This document shows, in pieces, positions 1 to 15,100 of a DNA stretch of 64,000 nt (position 1 is the first letter of the stretch; every line of letters starts with the position of its first letter). Both the position numbers and the translations under genes were made by a program. This DNA is from Zoroaster sp. YZ-2022 (Eukaryota > Echinodermata > Asteroidea > Forcipulatida > Zoroasteridae), in NCBI GenBank assembly GCA_029582265.1, contig CM055820.1, forward strand, positions 12,554,966-12,618,965, written 5' to 3'. The notes under the pieces are model-generated. The model had not been told where the DNA came from and searched no databases. It worked only from the letters and a program-made list of their open reading frames with translations.

Positions 1-69
1 AAATTAATGACTTTACATTTCACATATAAGTTTATTTTAAGGAACATTTTCTTGTAGACACATACTCAC

Positions 70-178
70 ATGGTAAGATATCTTTGTATCTGTTCTTGCG
101 TATGTTATTATCTTGTTCACCTTCAGCTGTAGGGTAAGTCTTCTCTGTCTTGTACCTCATAGATTGTTGCTTTAGTGC
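70..178 (-). CDS. PTPN12: PTPN12-like coding exon 2
   Basis: The exon encodes 36 codons plus one base: ALKQQSMRYKTEKTYPT, then EGEQDNN and IRKNRYKDILP. Acceptor tcatgaattacag|gcacta, donor ccat|gtgagtatg, on the minus strand. The human equivalent reads RLRRLSTKYRTEK and KKNRYKDILP. The leftmost 69 bases are intron 2. Confidence 0.92.
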
Positions 179-3100
179 CTGTAATTCATGAAGAAAAAAA
201 TTGTTATAATTAAGGCCTTTTTTTAAAATAAACTTTAACCAGTTCGCGTCGGAGGCCGTGTATACACGCAATTTTTTTTGCACCACGGATCGGAGAGAGT
301 CTATACACGCCAGAGGAAACTCCGGAATATTTGTATGCATGCTCGGTTGACGTGGCAACGAGCCGAGTGTACAGTGACATGCTCGGTAGACGTGGCCATG
401 CTCTGTGGAAGCTTCCATTAACCCTAACCCTCCTAAATCCTCTATAATCCTCCAGAGGATTTGGAGGATTTTGGAGAAATGAGGCATGTTCGAAAATCAC
501 CAATTGGAGGATTATGGAGGATTGAGGAGGGTCGTGCATTTGATAGTGGAGGATTGTGGAGGATTGAGGAAGCATGGTTCAAAGAGATCCTGGAGGATTG
601 TGGAGGATTGAGGGCATAATGGAAATTTACTTTGGATGAATGTGGAGGATTATGGAGGATTATGGAGGATTGTGAAGGATTAACAGAAACATAATCTTGT
701 ATCCTCTGGAGGATTTGGAGGATTTTGGAGGAATGAGGCACGTTTGAAAATCACCAATTGGAGGATTATGGAGGATTGAGGAGGGTCGTGTATTTGATAG
801 TGGAGGATTATGAAGGACTGACGCAGTGAGCTTCATGCATAAACTCAAGTTGGAGGATTATGAAGGATTGAGGCAGTGAGTTTCATGCACAAACACATTT
901 CGGAGGATTATGAAGGATTGAGGAAGGTACCTGGTAATTAAGGCTAGGGTTAACGTGTTTGTGTGGTGAAAAGAAACCCGCACAGGGGCCCAGAAAAACT
1001 TTTTTATTCCCGACACGAACTGGTTAATAATAATGGTAACAGACCCACTGCCCCAAGATCACCGCCGCAAAATCATAGTTCCAGAGGGTAAAAAAATTCA
1101 GTATTGTACATTTTTCCCCCTATTACCAGCCCAACTTCAAGGGAAAATGTTCCATAATCCTCCTACTATCAGTGCAAATTTATGAACAAACCATTGAGGC
1201 CACTCCAAGCCATTGCTATGGAAGGCAGTGGCTCCTAATGGCTATACTGCATAGTAACATAATACCGGTACCTCATATGTCTGTTGGTTTTAGTGGTTTG
1301 TGATTGACATATTGCAGGGGCATACTATTATGTTCCAGTCTCAATGGCTGGTGGTGGCTTACTCTTCAGAGTCTGTATTTACAAAGTAACTGCTGAAAAT
1401 CCCAATGATATTTTTTTTTTTTTTTTTTTTTTACAGTGGTCTCCAGTGGCCTCAGAGTTTTACATACAAGATTACTTAAAAGGGTTAGTGTGGCTTGTAT
1501 ATGCACAGATGTGTACAACATATTGGACATTTAGTGGTTGGTAGTGGCCTCCATGTGTATCAGGGATAATCCAAGTAATTATACATTATACACATGTAGC
1601 CTAGTTTTATATGCATTCGACTTGTGTCCTGTGTCCAATTTCACAGCTCGTCCTAATTCATAATTCCACGCTTACAATCACCATTTAGGGATAGCATTAA
1701 TTTGTTGTGCTAGCCACGCACATTGCCTCAGAATTGCGTGCCAACATTTTAAGTTTTCTTGGTTTTTTTTCCTATGAAACGATGTCCAATTGCAGCCAAA
1801 ATTGCGGGATCGATTGGAATTCTGCCGTGCTGTGTTTTAAACTTGTGAAATGCACAACTTTAAATGATTTTTCTGTTAAAATGTAGGTTAGCGCTGATTT
1901 TTCGCTTACAGTAAGCAGAGCCCTTATGGCTAAGTCCACAGGATGTGGGTTTAAATCCTGATCAAAATTGCGGTACTTATAAATTGCATCCATACTTTAT
2001 AAGAATCTTGATAAACCTGAGAACATTTGGGCATACATGCACATGTATTTCTGTGTGTCATTAACCCTAACTCCCTAGGCCCATTTGCTTACACATAACC
2101 TGAATCCTTCCTAACTCCCTAGGCCCATTTGCTTACACATAACCTGAATCCTTCCCAACTCCCTATAAGGCCCATTTGCTTACAAATAACCTGAATCCTT
2201 CCTAACTCCCTAGCCCCATTTGCTTACACATAACCTGAATCCTTCCTAACTCCCTAGCCCCATTTGCTTACACATAACCTGAATCCTTCCTAACTCCCTA
2301 GCCCCATTTGCTTACACATAACCTGAATCCTTCCTAACTCCCTAGCCCCATTTGCTTACACATAACCTGAATCCCCCAAAATCCTTCAGTAGTAAAGCAA
2401 GCACTTGACATGTATGCACACATGTGATTCTAATCGGTGATACTTGTACATGGCCAGGGACCCTCCCTCCATGCATGGAGCAATAAATAGTGTCCACTGA
2501 CCCAAGCACTGACCTTGCAATCACTACAACAAACATGGATGTACATGTACCATGAAAAGGCAAGTATGCCTAATAACCTCAATCCTCCAAAATCCTTCAC
2601 TTTAGCAAAGAGCATGTAGCATGTAACCGCAATCCTTCAATATCCTTCACTTCAGCAAAGAGGATTTTGAAAGGTTAGGGTTAACAAGTAAATAGGGAAA
2701 CTACATTCAGATTGTTCGTATTCACTCCAACGTGCCTTCGGATGCTAAAATTCATTAATTTTACTGGGACAAGAACATTTCAAGGGATGTTAGATACCAT
2801 CATCAACTACATGTAGTTTACACCAAGTAAGTTCGATGTACGTGTAAAACATTGATCATTTTTTTTTTATAGGTTTTTTTAATTTTTTTTTTTTTAATGC
2901 TTATTCACCCTGAACAAGGTTAAAAGCCACTCAAGATACAGGGCTACAATAGAAGAAAAATTAAAAGTAAATCGACCCAGAGGAGCTGAAGGAGGAATTG
3001 AGATTCCTTTTGAAACAGGATAGATTGTTGGATGAAGGGGAAACATGCACCAGGCAAGGAATTCCAAAGAGCATGTGGGAAAAACCTAGCACAGTTTTTT

Positions 3101-6100
3101 TTCTTCTACATGTAGTATCTAGGTGTACGTGTAACTAGGGTGTATGGGTGAGAACAGACGGAAAGCCGAGTTTCATGCTCAAACACCCTAACAGGAGGAA
3201 CGAAGTCAGATAGACTGGTGAAACATTTACCATGAAAATATCTGTAAAACAAAATAAGGGTAGCAATAGCCCAAATAAGGACTCCGTCTCTGTATGCACC
3301 GAAACGGAGTCCTATCCGCAGGGGGGTCAGTCGCCACACAGAAAATTTCTTTTATGACATTGTTTAAATCTTACCTGTGTGGGGGAGGCTGAAACTCGGT
3401 ACTAAACTTCCATGAAGAACTAGAATGACAAGCGCTAAGGTTCGAATCATTTTTACTATGTCATTTTATTGAAAGAAAATCCAGATGTAATGTTGAAGAA
3501 ATCCTTGAGTTTCGATGGTTGTTTGTCATTTCATAATCATTTATCGTACGCGTGCTTAGCGACAAAACAGCTGCGTATGTGCGGTATGTGTAAAATATTC
3601 TATGCAGCAGGTTTTATGTGTGTTCATCACGCTCATATGTACGCTGACACACCTGTGCCGATACTGGCGTATATTTGTCTTAACGCTCAAGTGACGAACA
3701 GCCATCAAAACTAAAGTAATTCTTTAACGTTAAATCTTGCGATTATTTTCATTAAAAACACTTAATGAAAATAATATTTTGAAATTCAAACCTCTCTGAG
3801 ATGCATTGTATTTGGTCATGGGATTCTACTGCCGAGTTTCAGCAACTTCACACAGGTAAAAATTTAGAAAGTTGTGAATTTACACAAAATATTTTTTTCT
3901 GTATTGGCAATTTTTGGGTTAAATCCCGGACGTCACCGTAATACACGAAGGTGAAAGTCCAACCTGGGCTAGGGTAGCAACAGACCTAAAGGTATTGGTT
4001 TTAACAACAGCATGTACTGTACATGTACATGGGAACATCATACAGAACATGTGGAGGAGGTCTCTTCCTCTATGGGGGGGGACATACTATAAGATGATTT
4101 ACTGTTTAATTTTTTTCCTGATAACAATTCTCAGATGTTCCCAGCTAGACATGACATCAGCAATCCAGGCTGGTGTTCATTGATGGTGAATCACTCTCTG
4201 GAAGACAATGGCAATCAGTAATTATATTTCATATGCCATAAACTTTGGAGTAGCCCCCCCCCCCCCCCCCCCCGGGTCATTTGTCACTCGACGAGTTTCA
4301 GTATGACTCTTCAAACACGGAGGAAGGAACACTAAGGTTTTTACAGACGATAATGTACGTCAGACGTTTTTGATTCCTCCGGTTCTGCTTTTGAGTTTCA
4401 AGACCTACATGTACGACAGTTAGGTCCATCAGTTTGGTCCTGTTTATGATAATGCCAAGATCATAATCTTTGCTGGTAATTTCAAATTGAGGGTCAGTCC
4501 ATTGCAACAACGATTTTTTTTTTAAATAATAAAAAACTAGACGTGCAGTGTTTGTCAATAACAAACACGCAGGTGTTCGGGACGTTAAAATGATGACGTC
4601 ATCAATTCGAAGTGTTGGAGAAAGTCAAATGTTAACGTCTGTTGGTGCAAAAACTGTGAATTTACCTCTTGTGGTTGTTGAGATATGATTTTTTTTAATA
4701 TTAAACTTTGACTTCCGGTTTGGACAGGAAGTAAGGTCAAATTGGGGTCACCTTTGTGTAAATATTTTTCGACAATTAACAATCTATAAAATGGTGCAAA
4801 AAATGTCAATTTACCACTGTTGTTGACTCGAGTCGGTGACTCGCACTCGAGTCCGACTCGAGTCGCCAATTTTTGTGAATTGCGACTTGACTTGACTTGG
4901 ACAAAAATGACTTGGGACTTGACTTGACTTGGACAAAAAATGACTTGTGACTTGAATTGACTTGAGTAAATTTGACTTGACGACATTGCAAGTCATCATG
5001 TATTTTAGGTTGTTTTATTACATGTATTTTTCTGGTCAATCTGGCCACGGCAGCCGAATACTTTTGTGACAGAAAAAATACGTAATACATAATATAATGT
5101 ATACTGTACATGTACATGCCTTGTACTGTAAAGTGTATGCTACATGTCTAGTCTTCAACACAATCCGTCGTAGTGGAAGCTGTGGGCTATTACTGGTAAA
5201 TGCATTGCATTAACATTCAAAATAATTTATACAAACGGCTGGAACGAGGTTATAGTGACATTGTTAATTGTATTAAGAATTTGTAAAGTGTTGAACAAAT
5301 TATCGCACATTTTCCGTAAAACAAAACCGAATAACTATTTTGACTCAAATTGTGTTTATTATGTAAGTAATCATTAAAGGGTACATGTGTTTTTTAATGT
5401 TTTACTCCGTAAAAAGAGAATTTTATATTTCACGAACGTAATTTTTAAATTCTCCTTACATCACCTATGCAAATTGCAAGTGTTGCCAGAGTTGTCAACA
5501 TAGAATCAGTAAGGATTTCATGCACAACGTTGTAATACACTGGAGTCCGTGATTTTAACAAATGTATTGTTTGTGACAATTAACAGCGACCAAATAACTA
5601 AGAAGCAGCAATTACTAGTTTTTGGGCCGTTTACAAAATGTATCTTCTTCCAAATTACCAAATTCCAAGGCCCATATAATTGACCGTAAGTTACCCTCCG
5701 TCTTGGGGAGAAAAATGAACTGTCCCGGGTGTAACAGCTTCAACCGTCTGCAAATTTCCGTATAAATATTGAAATGAACCCCTCAAAATACGTTAACCTA
5801 CACTAGATCGATAATTTTCAAATAAAAAAATAAAAAACCTCAATCGCTTCTTTCTAATACTTTCCACACAACCCCCATCATTTCTGGAGCGAATTGATGA
5901 AAAACTACCTGGTTCCCTGTTTTGTAAATGACATTTTTGAATTGTGATGCGGACACCAACAAAAACAATGACGCACTACACAATTTGTGCAGCGTTAACG
6001 CTATACTTACGTGGATCATCGGCAGGCTTGACATATCCGTTTGTGAGTTTCTCGTCTTCAGTTTTCATTTATTTACCTCCCATCATGTTATCACTTGTTT

Positions 6101-9100
6101 TTCATTTATTTTATTCAATCAACAACTTATATTAATGAAGTAAAATATTAATAAAGTGTCTAACGTTACATTGTACATTTGAGCTAGATACGTTTAGCAT
6201 ACATTTCCCTCCACACATGTACTGCACGATACACAGTACACATGTGTGCGTTTGTATGGTTTTGTAGAAAATATTGCCCAGCGATTACAGTCAATTATGT
6301 ATAGCCTATAAACAACAAATGACAAACACTGACTTTATTCTCACTGCCAAGACAGCTAACATGACAAACAGAACATTATTATAGGCAAAATAAAATAAAA
6401 ATTCTCCGGTTTCTGGTCTCCGCGCACGTGGCCTCAGACCCGCGTGTCGGCATTTTAATTTTGTTTTTTTGCTATGCAAAGATGTCCAATCGCAGCCACA
6501 CTTTTTCACATAGGGGTATAAACGTTTGCCTGATTTGTGAGTCCTCTCTTAATAATAATAATAATAATTTATTAACTTATATTGCGCAAATTCCATAATG
6601 AGATGTTCAAATGCGCATTACAAATTTACAATTTCAAATGTACAATACAATAAAAATATATTAAAAAATATCAATAAAAGCACATCACAAAAATATCAAT
6701 AAAATGCCATACAGAAAAATGTGTTTTAAGTAATTGTTTAAAACAGTCAAACTAGTCGATTTCCGAATATTTAATGGTAAAGCATTCCATAATTTGGGAG
6801 CAGCAAACTCAAATGCCCTATCACCCAGCGTGATTTTAGTCCGACACACCGGGTAACTAAGGAGCATGTCGTCCCTGGCACTTCTAAGATTATATTGAGA
6901 TGAAGATTTTTTTTTTGATAAGTTGGCATAAATATAAGGGAGCAAGACCATTTAAAATCTTATAAGTTATTAACAAAATTTTAAAATCAATCCTGAACCT
7001 CACCGGAAGCCAGTGTAAGTCAATGAACAAGGGTGTAATATGACAGTATTTTAAAGCATTACAAACCAATCTAGCGCAAGAATTTTGAACACGTTGCAGC
7101 TGGTTAATTTGAATATTAGGCAATCCATAAAGGAGACTGTTACAATAATCCAATCGGCTGGAAATGAAAGAATGAATTAATGTTTTGGTACATTGCCTAG
7201 ATAAGTACTTCCTGATACGTCTAATATTATGTAAGTAATAAAAAGCAGTAGCACAAGTTTTTGTAATATGAGTAGCCATTGTCATGTTTGCATCAAACCA
7301 GGCACCAAGATTCCTTACAATGGGGGTAGGGGAAACCCTAGACGAACCAACTTTAATACCATCAATGTTAACCTTAGCCAATTGTTGACGAGTGCCTAAG
7401 ATAATAAATTCAGTTTTACCATCGTTTAGCATTAACCCATTACCAAGCATCCATTTGCACACAACATGTATACAGCCCTCCATTGCAGAAAGTGCTGACG
7501 CCTGACTTGATACAGCATTTGGACAAAACGAAAGATAAAGTTGCGTGTCATCAGCATAGCAATGAACATTTGGGAGTTGAGTTTCGATTACTTCAAACAA
7601 ACTACTAGTATACAAAATAAACAACAAGGGACCTAAACACGAACCTTGGGGTACACCCCCATCGAGGTCAAATTTCTGAGACAATTTGCCATGAATGGAG
7701 ACCTGCTGAGATCTGTTAAACAAATAAGATTTAAACCAAAGGAGAGCAGTCCCATCAATACCAAACTTAGAATGGAGTGTGTTCAGTAAAATTTGATGAT
7801 TTAAGGTATCAAAAGCTGAACTTAAATCAAGTAAAACTAATAACGTAACCCATTGCTTATTCATAGCCATTAAAAGATCGTTTTTAACCTTTAATAAAGC
7901 AGTCTCGGTACTATGATACTTACGATAAGCCGATTGTGCAATCGGATATAAACCTTTCAGGGATAAATGTGACTGAAGTTGAAGTGCCACAGCCTTTTCC
8001 ACCAGTTTAGAAATGAATTGCAGATTACTGACAGGCCTAAAATTTTCAATCTGTAAATCAAGACCAGGCTTTTTTAACAAAGGTAAAACCACTGCTGATT
8101 TCCAGCATGTTGGAAAGTGACCCATACTTTGTATAATGGGTAATTTGGTCCCCGCCTATACATGTAAACAAAATTTAAACAAAACAAAACAAAACAAACA
8201 ACAAACAAAAAACAAAAGCGCGTCACCGCACCAATTTTGAAACTTTTTTGGCCTTATGCACAGCAAAAATAGTTCACTACATATTTCTGGAAATACGGAA
8301 GGATTTCAAGATGTCTGTAAGGCCGCGCCGGAAGGTTGGCTGAAAATCCGAAAGCTGTCCAGCGAAATCGGACGCGTGCCCGTTTGCGACGCTCACATGC
8401 TTTACACACACACACACACCCTCACACACCCACAGTTTGAAAGTTGACTTTGATTCGGGACGATAAATGACTTGTGACTTGACTTGACTTGGGAAAATTT
8501 GACTTGAGACTTGACTTGACTTGAGAAAATTTGACTTGAGACTTGACTTGACTTGAGAAAATTTGACTTGTGACTTGACTTGACTTGAGAAAAAATGACT
8601 TGGTTACAACACTGCAATTTACCTCTTGTGGTTGTTGAGATATGATTTTTTTAAATAATAAATTTTGACTTCCGGTTTGGACAGGAAGTAAGGTCAAATT
8701 GGCATCACCTTTTTGTAAATATTTTTTGACAATTAACGATCTGTACAATGGTACAAAAATTGTGAATTTACCTCTTGTGGTTGTTGAGAGATGTTTTTTT
8801 AAATATTAAACTTTGACTTCCGGTTTGGACAGGAAGTTAGGTCAAATTGGGGTCACCTTTTTGTAAATATTTTTTGACAATTCATGATCTGTACAATGGT
8901 ACAAAAATTGTGAATTTACCTCTTGTGGTTGTTGAGAGATGTTTTTTTTTAAATATTAAACTTTGACTTCCGGTTTGGACAGGAAGTTAGGTCAAATTGG
9001 GGTCACCTTTTTGTAAATATTTTTTGACAATTCATGATCTGTACAATGGTACAAAAATTGTGAATTTACCTCTTGTGGTTGTTGAGATATGATTTTTTTT

Positions 9101-12100
9101 TAAATATTAAACTTTGACTTGCGGTTTGGACAGGAAGTAAGGTCAAATTGGGGTCACCTTTGTGTAAATATTTTTCGACAATTAACAATCTATACAATGG
9201 TGCAAAAATGTAAATTTACCTCTTGTGGTTGTTGAGATGATTTTTTTTTAATATTAAACTTTGACTTCCGGTTTGGACAGGAAGTAAGGTCAAATTGGGG
9301 TCACTCACAACTCGTGTTTCATCTACTTGTTAAGTTCTAAGTACATGCCAAGTTTCAAGTTCAGTACAAGTGAAGTTTGCAAGTATGTGTTTGTTAAAAA
9401 TATCAAGCTATCCGTCCCGACTGGGTTTGTTTCCGTGTGTCCGGACCACGCCGCGCCGGGGGGTATGTCCGTGCGACGTACGTGGTCAACAATGACTTCA
9501 CGCCGACGTGAGTGTTGATGCAACAGTAAACACGTGCACGTTTTATCCGTACTTTATTTCCCAGCAATCCGTAAAAGTTTTATCCGCAATGCCTAAAATT
9601 CTATGCGCATGCAATATTTCTCTGCTGATGAATTAACTACGGGCGAAATTCCTGAAATGGACAACACGCAACAACCGCCCAGTTTTTTTTTTAGCTTTGC
9701 ACGTGTTTATTTTTTCTTCTCCTGAGTTTGGGGGTTGGAACATTGAGCAATTGAGCCACCCCCTATACACAATAGTACCGTGTTCAGTTCACATGTGCAC
9801 TTTCATACGATCACTACGGCCGTATTCAACAAAGGAACTCTAGAAACGTTACTAACGTCGTTTTATAATAAAAGTTTTTGAAAATTAACAAAATGAGCAT
9901 TCATTTATATATGTAGTGGTGAGATTTAGAATCATTTCGACACACAATATGATCGTGCTTTCAACCACTCATTTTCCTGACGAATTTTTAATAATCAAAA
10001 TCAAGCTTGATCATACCACAAAGTAACGTTACACTCGGCGAAATTCACTTTGAAAAGCAGTCGCAGTCGGTAATTTGTTTTCGTGATATTGCCTCTGTTT
10101 TAGCGATCGATATAATAATGTACCTAAACAAACAAAAAAATGGCCGGACGACTAACTGTCATGAATCACTGCAATTTGGCGAAAATAGTTACACTTGAAT
10201 TTTTTTTACCAGCTGTGGCTCAATTTCCGGACACTCAAAATTATTATTTCTGGTAAAATTTGGACAATCATTCATATTATGAACCAAACGACAGTAAAGC
10301 CTTAAAAAAATATTTAAAAAACGTCTTTACCTATGCACACTACATACTGTAATTTTAAGCATTTTTAAATTTGCTACACAAAATTCACAGATTTCATTTT
10401 TTGCATCGCAGTTTTGCTACGCAAAATTTTTGAATGAAATCGTTCCCTGGCCTACATGTATTTCTGAATCCTGGCTAACCCCTTGACCGTAATGCACGGG
10501 AAATTGTGAACAAGGATTGCTAGCTAGACAATGCGTGTACATGTATGTACCTGTATCTGCCAAGTCTTCACAAACTGTGCATTGGGTTTAACACCAGAAA
10601 AATTAAGTTCAAGGTTTTTACGCATGATGAATGTACATGAACTATGAACTACACGTACAAGTATCACAGATATGCAGGATTTTAAGCGAGGTTTGTTTTT
10701 TTCCTGTTCCTGTTCCTGTTGACCAGCCACAAGCGATCATTGTCCTACCTACAGCAGGATACACGTACTTTGTAAATTTTATACAAATATTCAACCCTTA
10801 AGATTTATCTTATTGTCAAAATTCAGTCGATGACCAGAAGCAGATCATACAACTGTAACACAAGAACATGCAAGGTCTTGCAACGTTCACTTTGTGACTG
10901 GACTGGATTGGAATGGATTGGATATTTCTTAATTCCTTTTTTATTTAGTTATTAATTTGTGCACAATATTTTCAATGCATGTATCACCTGTCTTTTTTCA
11001 CAATTTGAACGAACATTTCTGAAAATGTTCTTTATTTCATCGGAACATTGCTATTTTAATTGAGGAAAGGATAACAAATTCTTTAAAATTCAACAAATTG
11101 TTTTTTTTTAATTGTTAAAAAATATAGGAGTAGCATGATATTACAATAAGCATGTCCCAAAATAAATTTATGGTCGGTCCCATCATACATTCATTTAGGC
11201 ACTTTTTTACTGTTAAACTGACCTTCAGACAATAACTTTACAAAATATCTCAATTCAATGTATTTGTTTTTCTTTCTTTAAATTTAGGGAAATAATCAAC
11301 AGGTGTGTAATTTGACAATAGTAAAAAATCGTGAAAAATAAGTAGCGGGCCTGGGTCTCCCCTTGGTCTAGAGGACAAAGCCCCCTGAACCTCCTTGATG
11401 TTTAATTTTAGAGGATTTACAGACTCTCCACATCCCCACAAACAAGAAACTAGAGGTTTGGACACAATACACAGGCTACTTCTTTCTTTCCTTGGTGGCT
11501 ACTTCACTTCTTTCAAGAACATTTTGAGGCAAAGGGAGATTTGTAACAAATCCTGAAATTAGGACAAACCCTTAGAAATCACAGGCCTGACTTAACCCTC
11601 CTATGCCCAGGCTGAAATTTGGCCCAGTAAGCACCGCACCCACATACAGTCACTTGAGTATTTTTGGTTGCATTGCCAATTGTTCACACATGTGTATTTT
11701 TTCTCTAAGAGTGCTGGAGTTAGTGGCAAAGTCAAACACACTTGTGTATGTCCTACCATGGAGGTTCTAATTCTACCTCCATGGTCCTACATAAGTTATA
11801 TGCAGAGTCACACAGAGCTGTGTACAGTATGTACTGCATACACTTGAGTGGTTTTGGTTTGACCTCCTATCAGAGCCACATGTCCTTGCATTTATTTGAG
11901 TGCACTGCACAAAGTCAAAATGGGTTGGGAGTGACATACAAATTTTGAGTGTCTTTGATTGTTAAACCTGGCTATAGGAGGGTTGTACATGTATGATAAA
12001 ATAGCGGAAACTTACAAGTAGGAGATACATACACAGATCTTTAATGGGAAGTTACTATGTACAACACTGGTAGGCCTATAATTGGAAAATCGTATACTCA

Positions 12101-15100
12101 TTATTTGTGAAGATGGAAATTCGTATGGTCATTATTTGTGAAGATTTTTCACTCTTGCTGTGCAAACATGTATCCACTTTAAGATGGTTTCTTTTTCTTT
12201 TGAAACCACTCAGGAGCAACATGTGTGTATGATGTCAAATACATGTATGCATGATGTAATACAAATACATGGAAAATTTGATACGTAATTTACAAAAACT
12301 AAGAAAGATTTATGATAGCACCATTTTATAAACATATATTTTGAGAATGTAAGATGGTTTTGTTCTCCTGAAGACAGTCAGAGAGCTCACTGATCAAGCT
12401 GCTAAAGAAAAAACTCTAGTACTCCTCAGAAGAAAAAAAACAGGACAGAATGTTCATGCTACCACCACCTGAGACACTTCCTTAGACACGTTGTATACAA
12501 TGGTACAACGTGCAAAGGACAGAATGTTCAATGCTACCACCACCTGAGACACTTCCTCAGACACGTTGTATACAATGGTACAACGTGTACAACTTGAGCA
12601 CCTTTTACCCCCCCCCCCCCCCAAATCCTGCAAAATCCTCCAATGGGCACTTTTTTTGGGGGGAGGGAAATCAGCACTGTTGGAAACTGGTACTTTCACC
12701 TCTTCAAATGGGGCAAAATCACTACCTGGCAAGAAGTACAGGCCGTAAGTGCTGAATATGAAAGATCAACGAAAATGCATGGTGCATTATAAAGATAAGG
12801 GCATGTTTCCAAAAGTGCACTGATGGATTTTGGAGGATTCAGGAAGGTTCCTTGCCAGAATACCTAGGGGATTAGGATTACTAAACTTAAAAACCCAACC
12901 TGTCAAATCCCGCCCCCCCCCCCAATCATCAGCACCAGTATGAATCACAATAGACCATCACTGACTGCATGATCAGGTGCTGTCCAGATGTCAGTACATG
13001 TACAGCTCCACGTACCTAGCAAATAACCGAGAGTTCATTTGATTAATTTGTAGACATCCTGTGTACCGCATGATATGATATTATGTGGTTAATTTGCAAT
13101 GACCGTGAGATTAGGTTCTCTAGTGCCATCAAACAGATTGTGTCCCGTCAGACTCAGACCACATGTGTGTCACATGAGGTCACATCTCGGCTGAACCATG
13201 AATGGAGAAAAAAACCTTCTTGCTTGATGGAGGACCTCATAAACAGGGAAGGTACAATTGGTAATGTGGGCAAAACTGCTTCTTAGTTACTAAAGTGTGA
13301 AACCTGCCGAGTTCAATGTGAAGATTTATCTGCAAGAACAAAATATATTTGACATTTAAAACACAATAAAGGATGCCACTTTCCTACCGTCACGTTAGCA
13401 GTTTTTCTAATGGTTGTAATTTTTTTTTAACATCTGAAACCACCCAAAAAGACTTTCAACATTTGAATAGACATACATGCTTATAAAAATCCTAAAGATA
13501 ATATGAGTTGATTATTACTATTATTTTTTTAATTACCCTAAAATTTCCATCAACAAATGGAGGGGAAAGTGAGGTAACTTTTTCCGTCCAATTTTTATGG
13601 AAATTTGAGGGTGAAAAAATAAATTAAAAAAATATTAAATAAAATAAATCAACTCAAATTAGTTCTAGTATAAGCCTGCATGTCCATTCACATGTTGAAA
13701 CACTTTTTGGTCGGTTTCAGGTACTTAAAAATAAATAACAACCATTGGAAAAACTGCTAACGTGATGGATGCAAAGTGGCCCCCTTTATTGTGTTTTATG
13801 TCATTTGCTTCTTCGTGACAAGATCAAACAGATTTTTTTGTTCTCGTTTGTTGCAATCTGTTACACAGCAGCTCATGTCCATTTAAGTTAACAACCATCC
13901 TGTGAAAGTTTCAGCTTGAGCAATACAGAGTCGAAGTCACGATAAAAGAGTGAAAAACCAACAGATTTACACAGAAAATACTTGGAAACATAAAGTTACC
14001 AACTGGCAAATTTTTGTTTTGTTTTGGGGTGTTTTCTATGGAATGAGAGCAATTTCCTAGACAGAATACATAACGTACTTTGTCAGGAGTATTGTTACTT
14101 TTACCAACTTTTACCATCAAAATAGCTTTCAGTGCTAATATTGTAATTTTGAAATCAGACAAAAATGTACTTTATTCTTGAAGGACATTAAATATCATCA
14201 GGCGCCAGGCCCTGCTTCAGCCACATGTGCATCTGATTCAGTATTTGCAACCTACTGTATATATGGGGAATTTCCCAGACATAATACCTAGGCATGCCAG
14301 AGGAAGTCGTTTTTTTTTTTTTTCTCTCTTCGGTGACAATGTACATGTACAGTACATGTACAGAACATGTACAGTATTTATATTAGTTAACTTATTCCAA
14401 TGCTTAACCCTAACCACCCCAAATCCATCAAAATCCTCCAAGGGGCACTTTTGGGGGAAAATTCAACACTGTTGGAAACGGATACTTCCACCTCTTCAAA
14501 TGGGGCAACATTACTACCTGGCAAGAAGTACAGTGCTATGAAAAGATCAACGAAAATGCATGGTGCATTTTGAAGATAAGGGCATGTTTCCAAAAGTGCA
14601 CTGGAGGATTTTGGAGGATTTTGGAGGATTCAGGAAGGTTCCTTGCCAGAATACCATTAACCCTAACCACCCCAAATCCATCAAAATCCTCCAAGGGGCA
14701 CTTTTTTTTTTAAATGCAGCACTGTTGGAAACTGTTATTCACCTCTTCAAATGGGCAAAATTACTACCTGGCAAGAAGTACAGGTTATAAGTGCTGAATA
14801 TGAAAGATCAACGAAAATGCATGATGCATTTTGAAGATAAGGGCATGTTTCCATAAGTGCACTGATGGATTTTGGAGGATTCAGGAAGGTTCCTAGCCAG
14901 AATACCTAGGGGGTTAGGGTTAACCTCCAGTGCACTTTTGGAAACATGCTCTTATCTTCAAAATGCACCATGCATTTTCGTTGATCTTTCATATTCAGCA
15001 CTTATGGCCTGTACATGTACTTCTTGCCAGGTAGTAATTTTGCCCCATTTGAAGAGGTGAAAGTACCAGTTTCCAACAGTGCTGAATGCTTCCAAAAAAG

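Noticed and set aside
1915..1985. tRNA-like segment with gggtttaaatcctg
   Set aside because: The B-box-like phrase is present, but no acceptor stem or A box could be paired.
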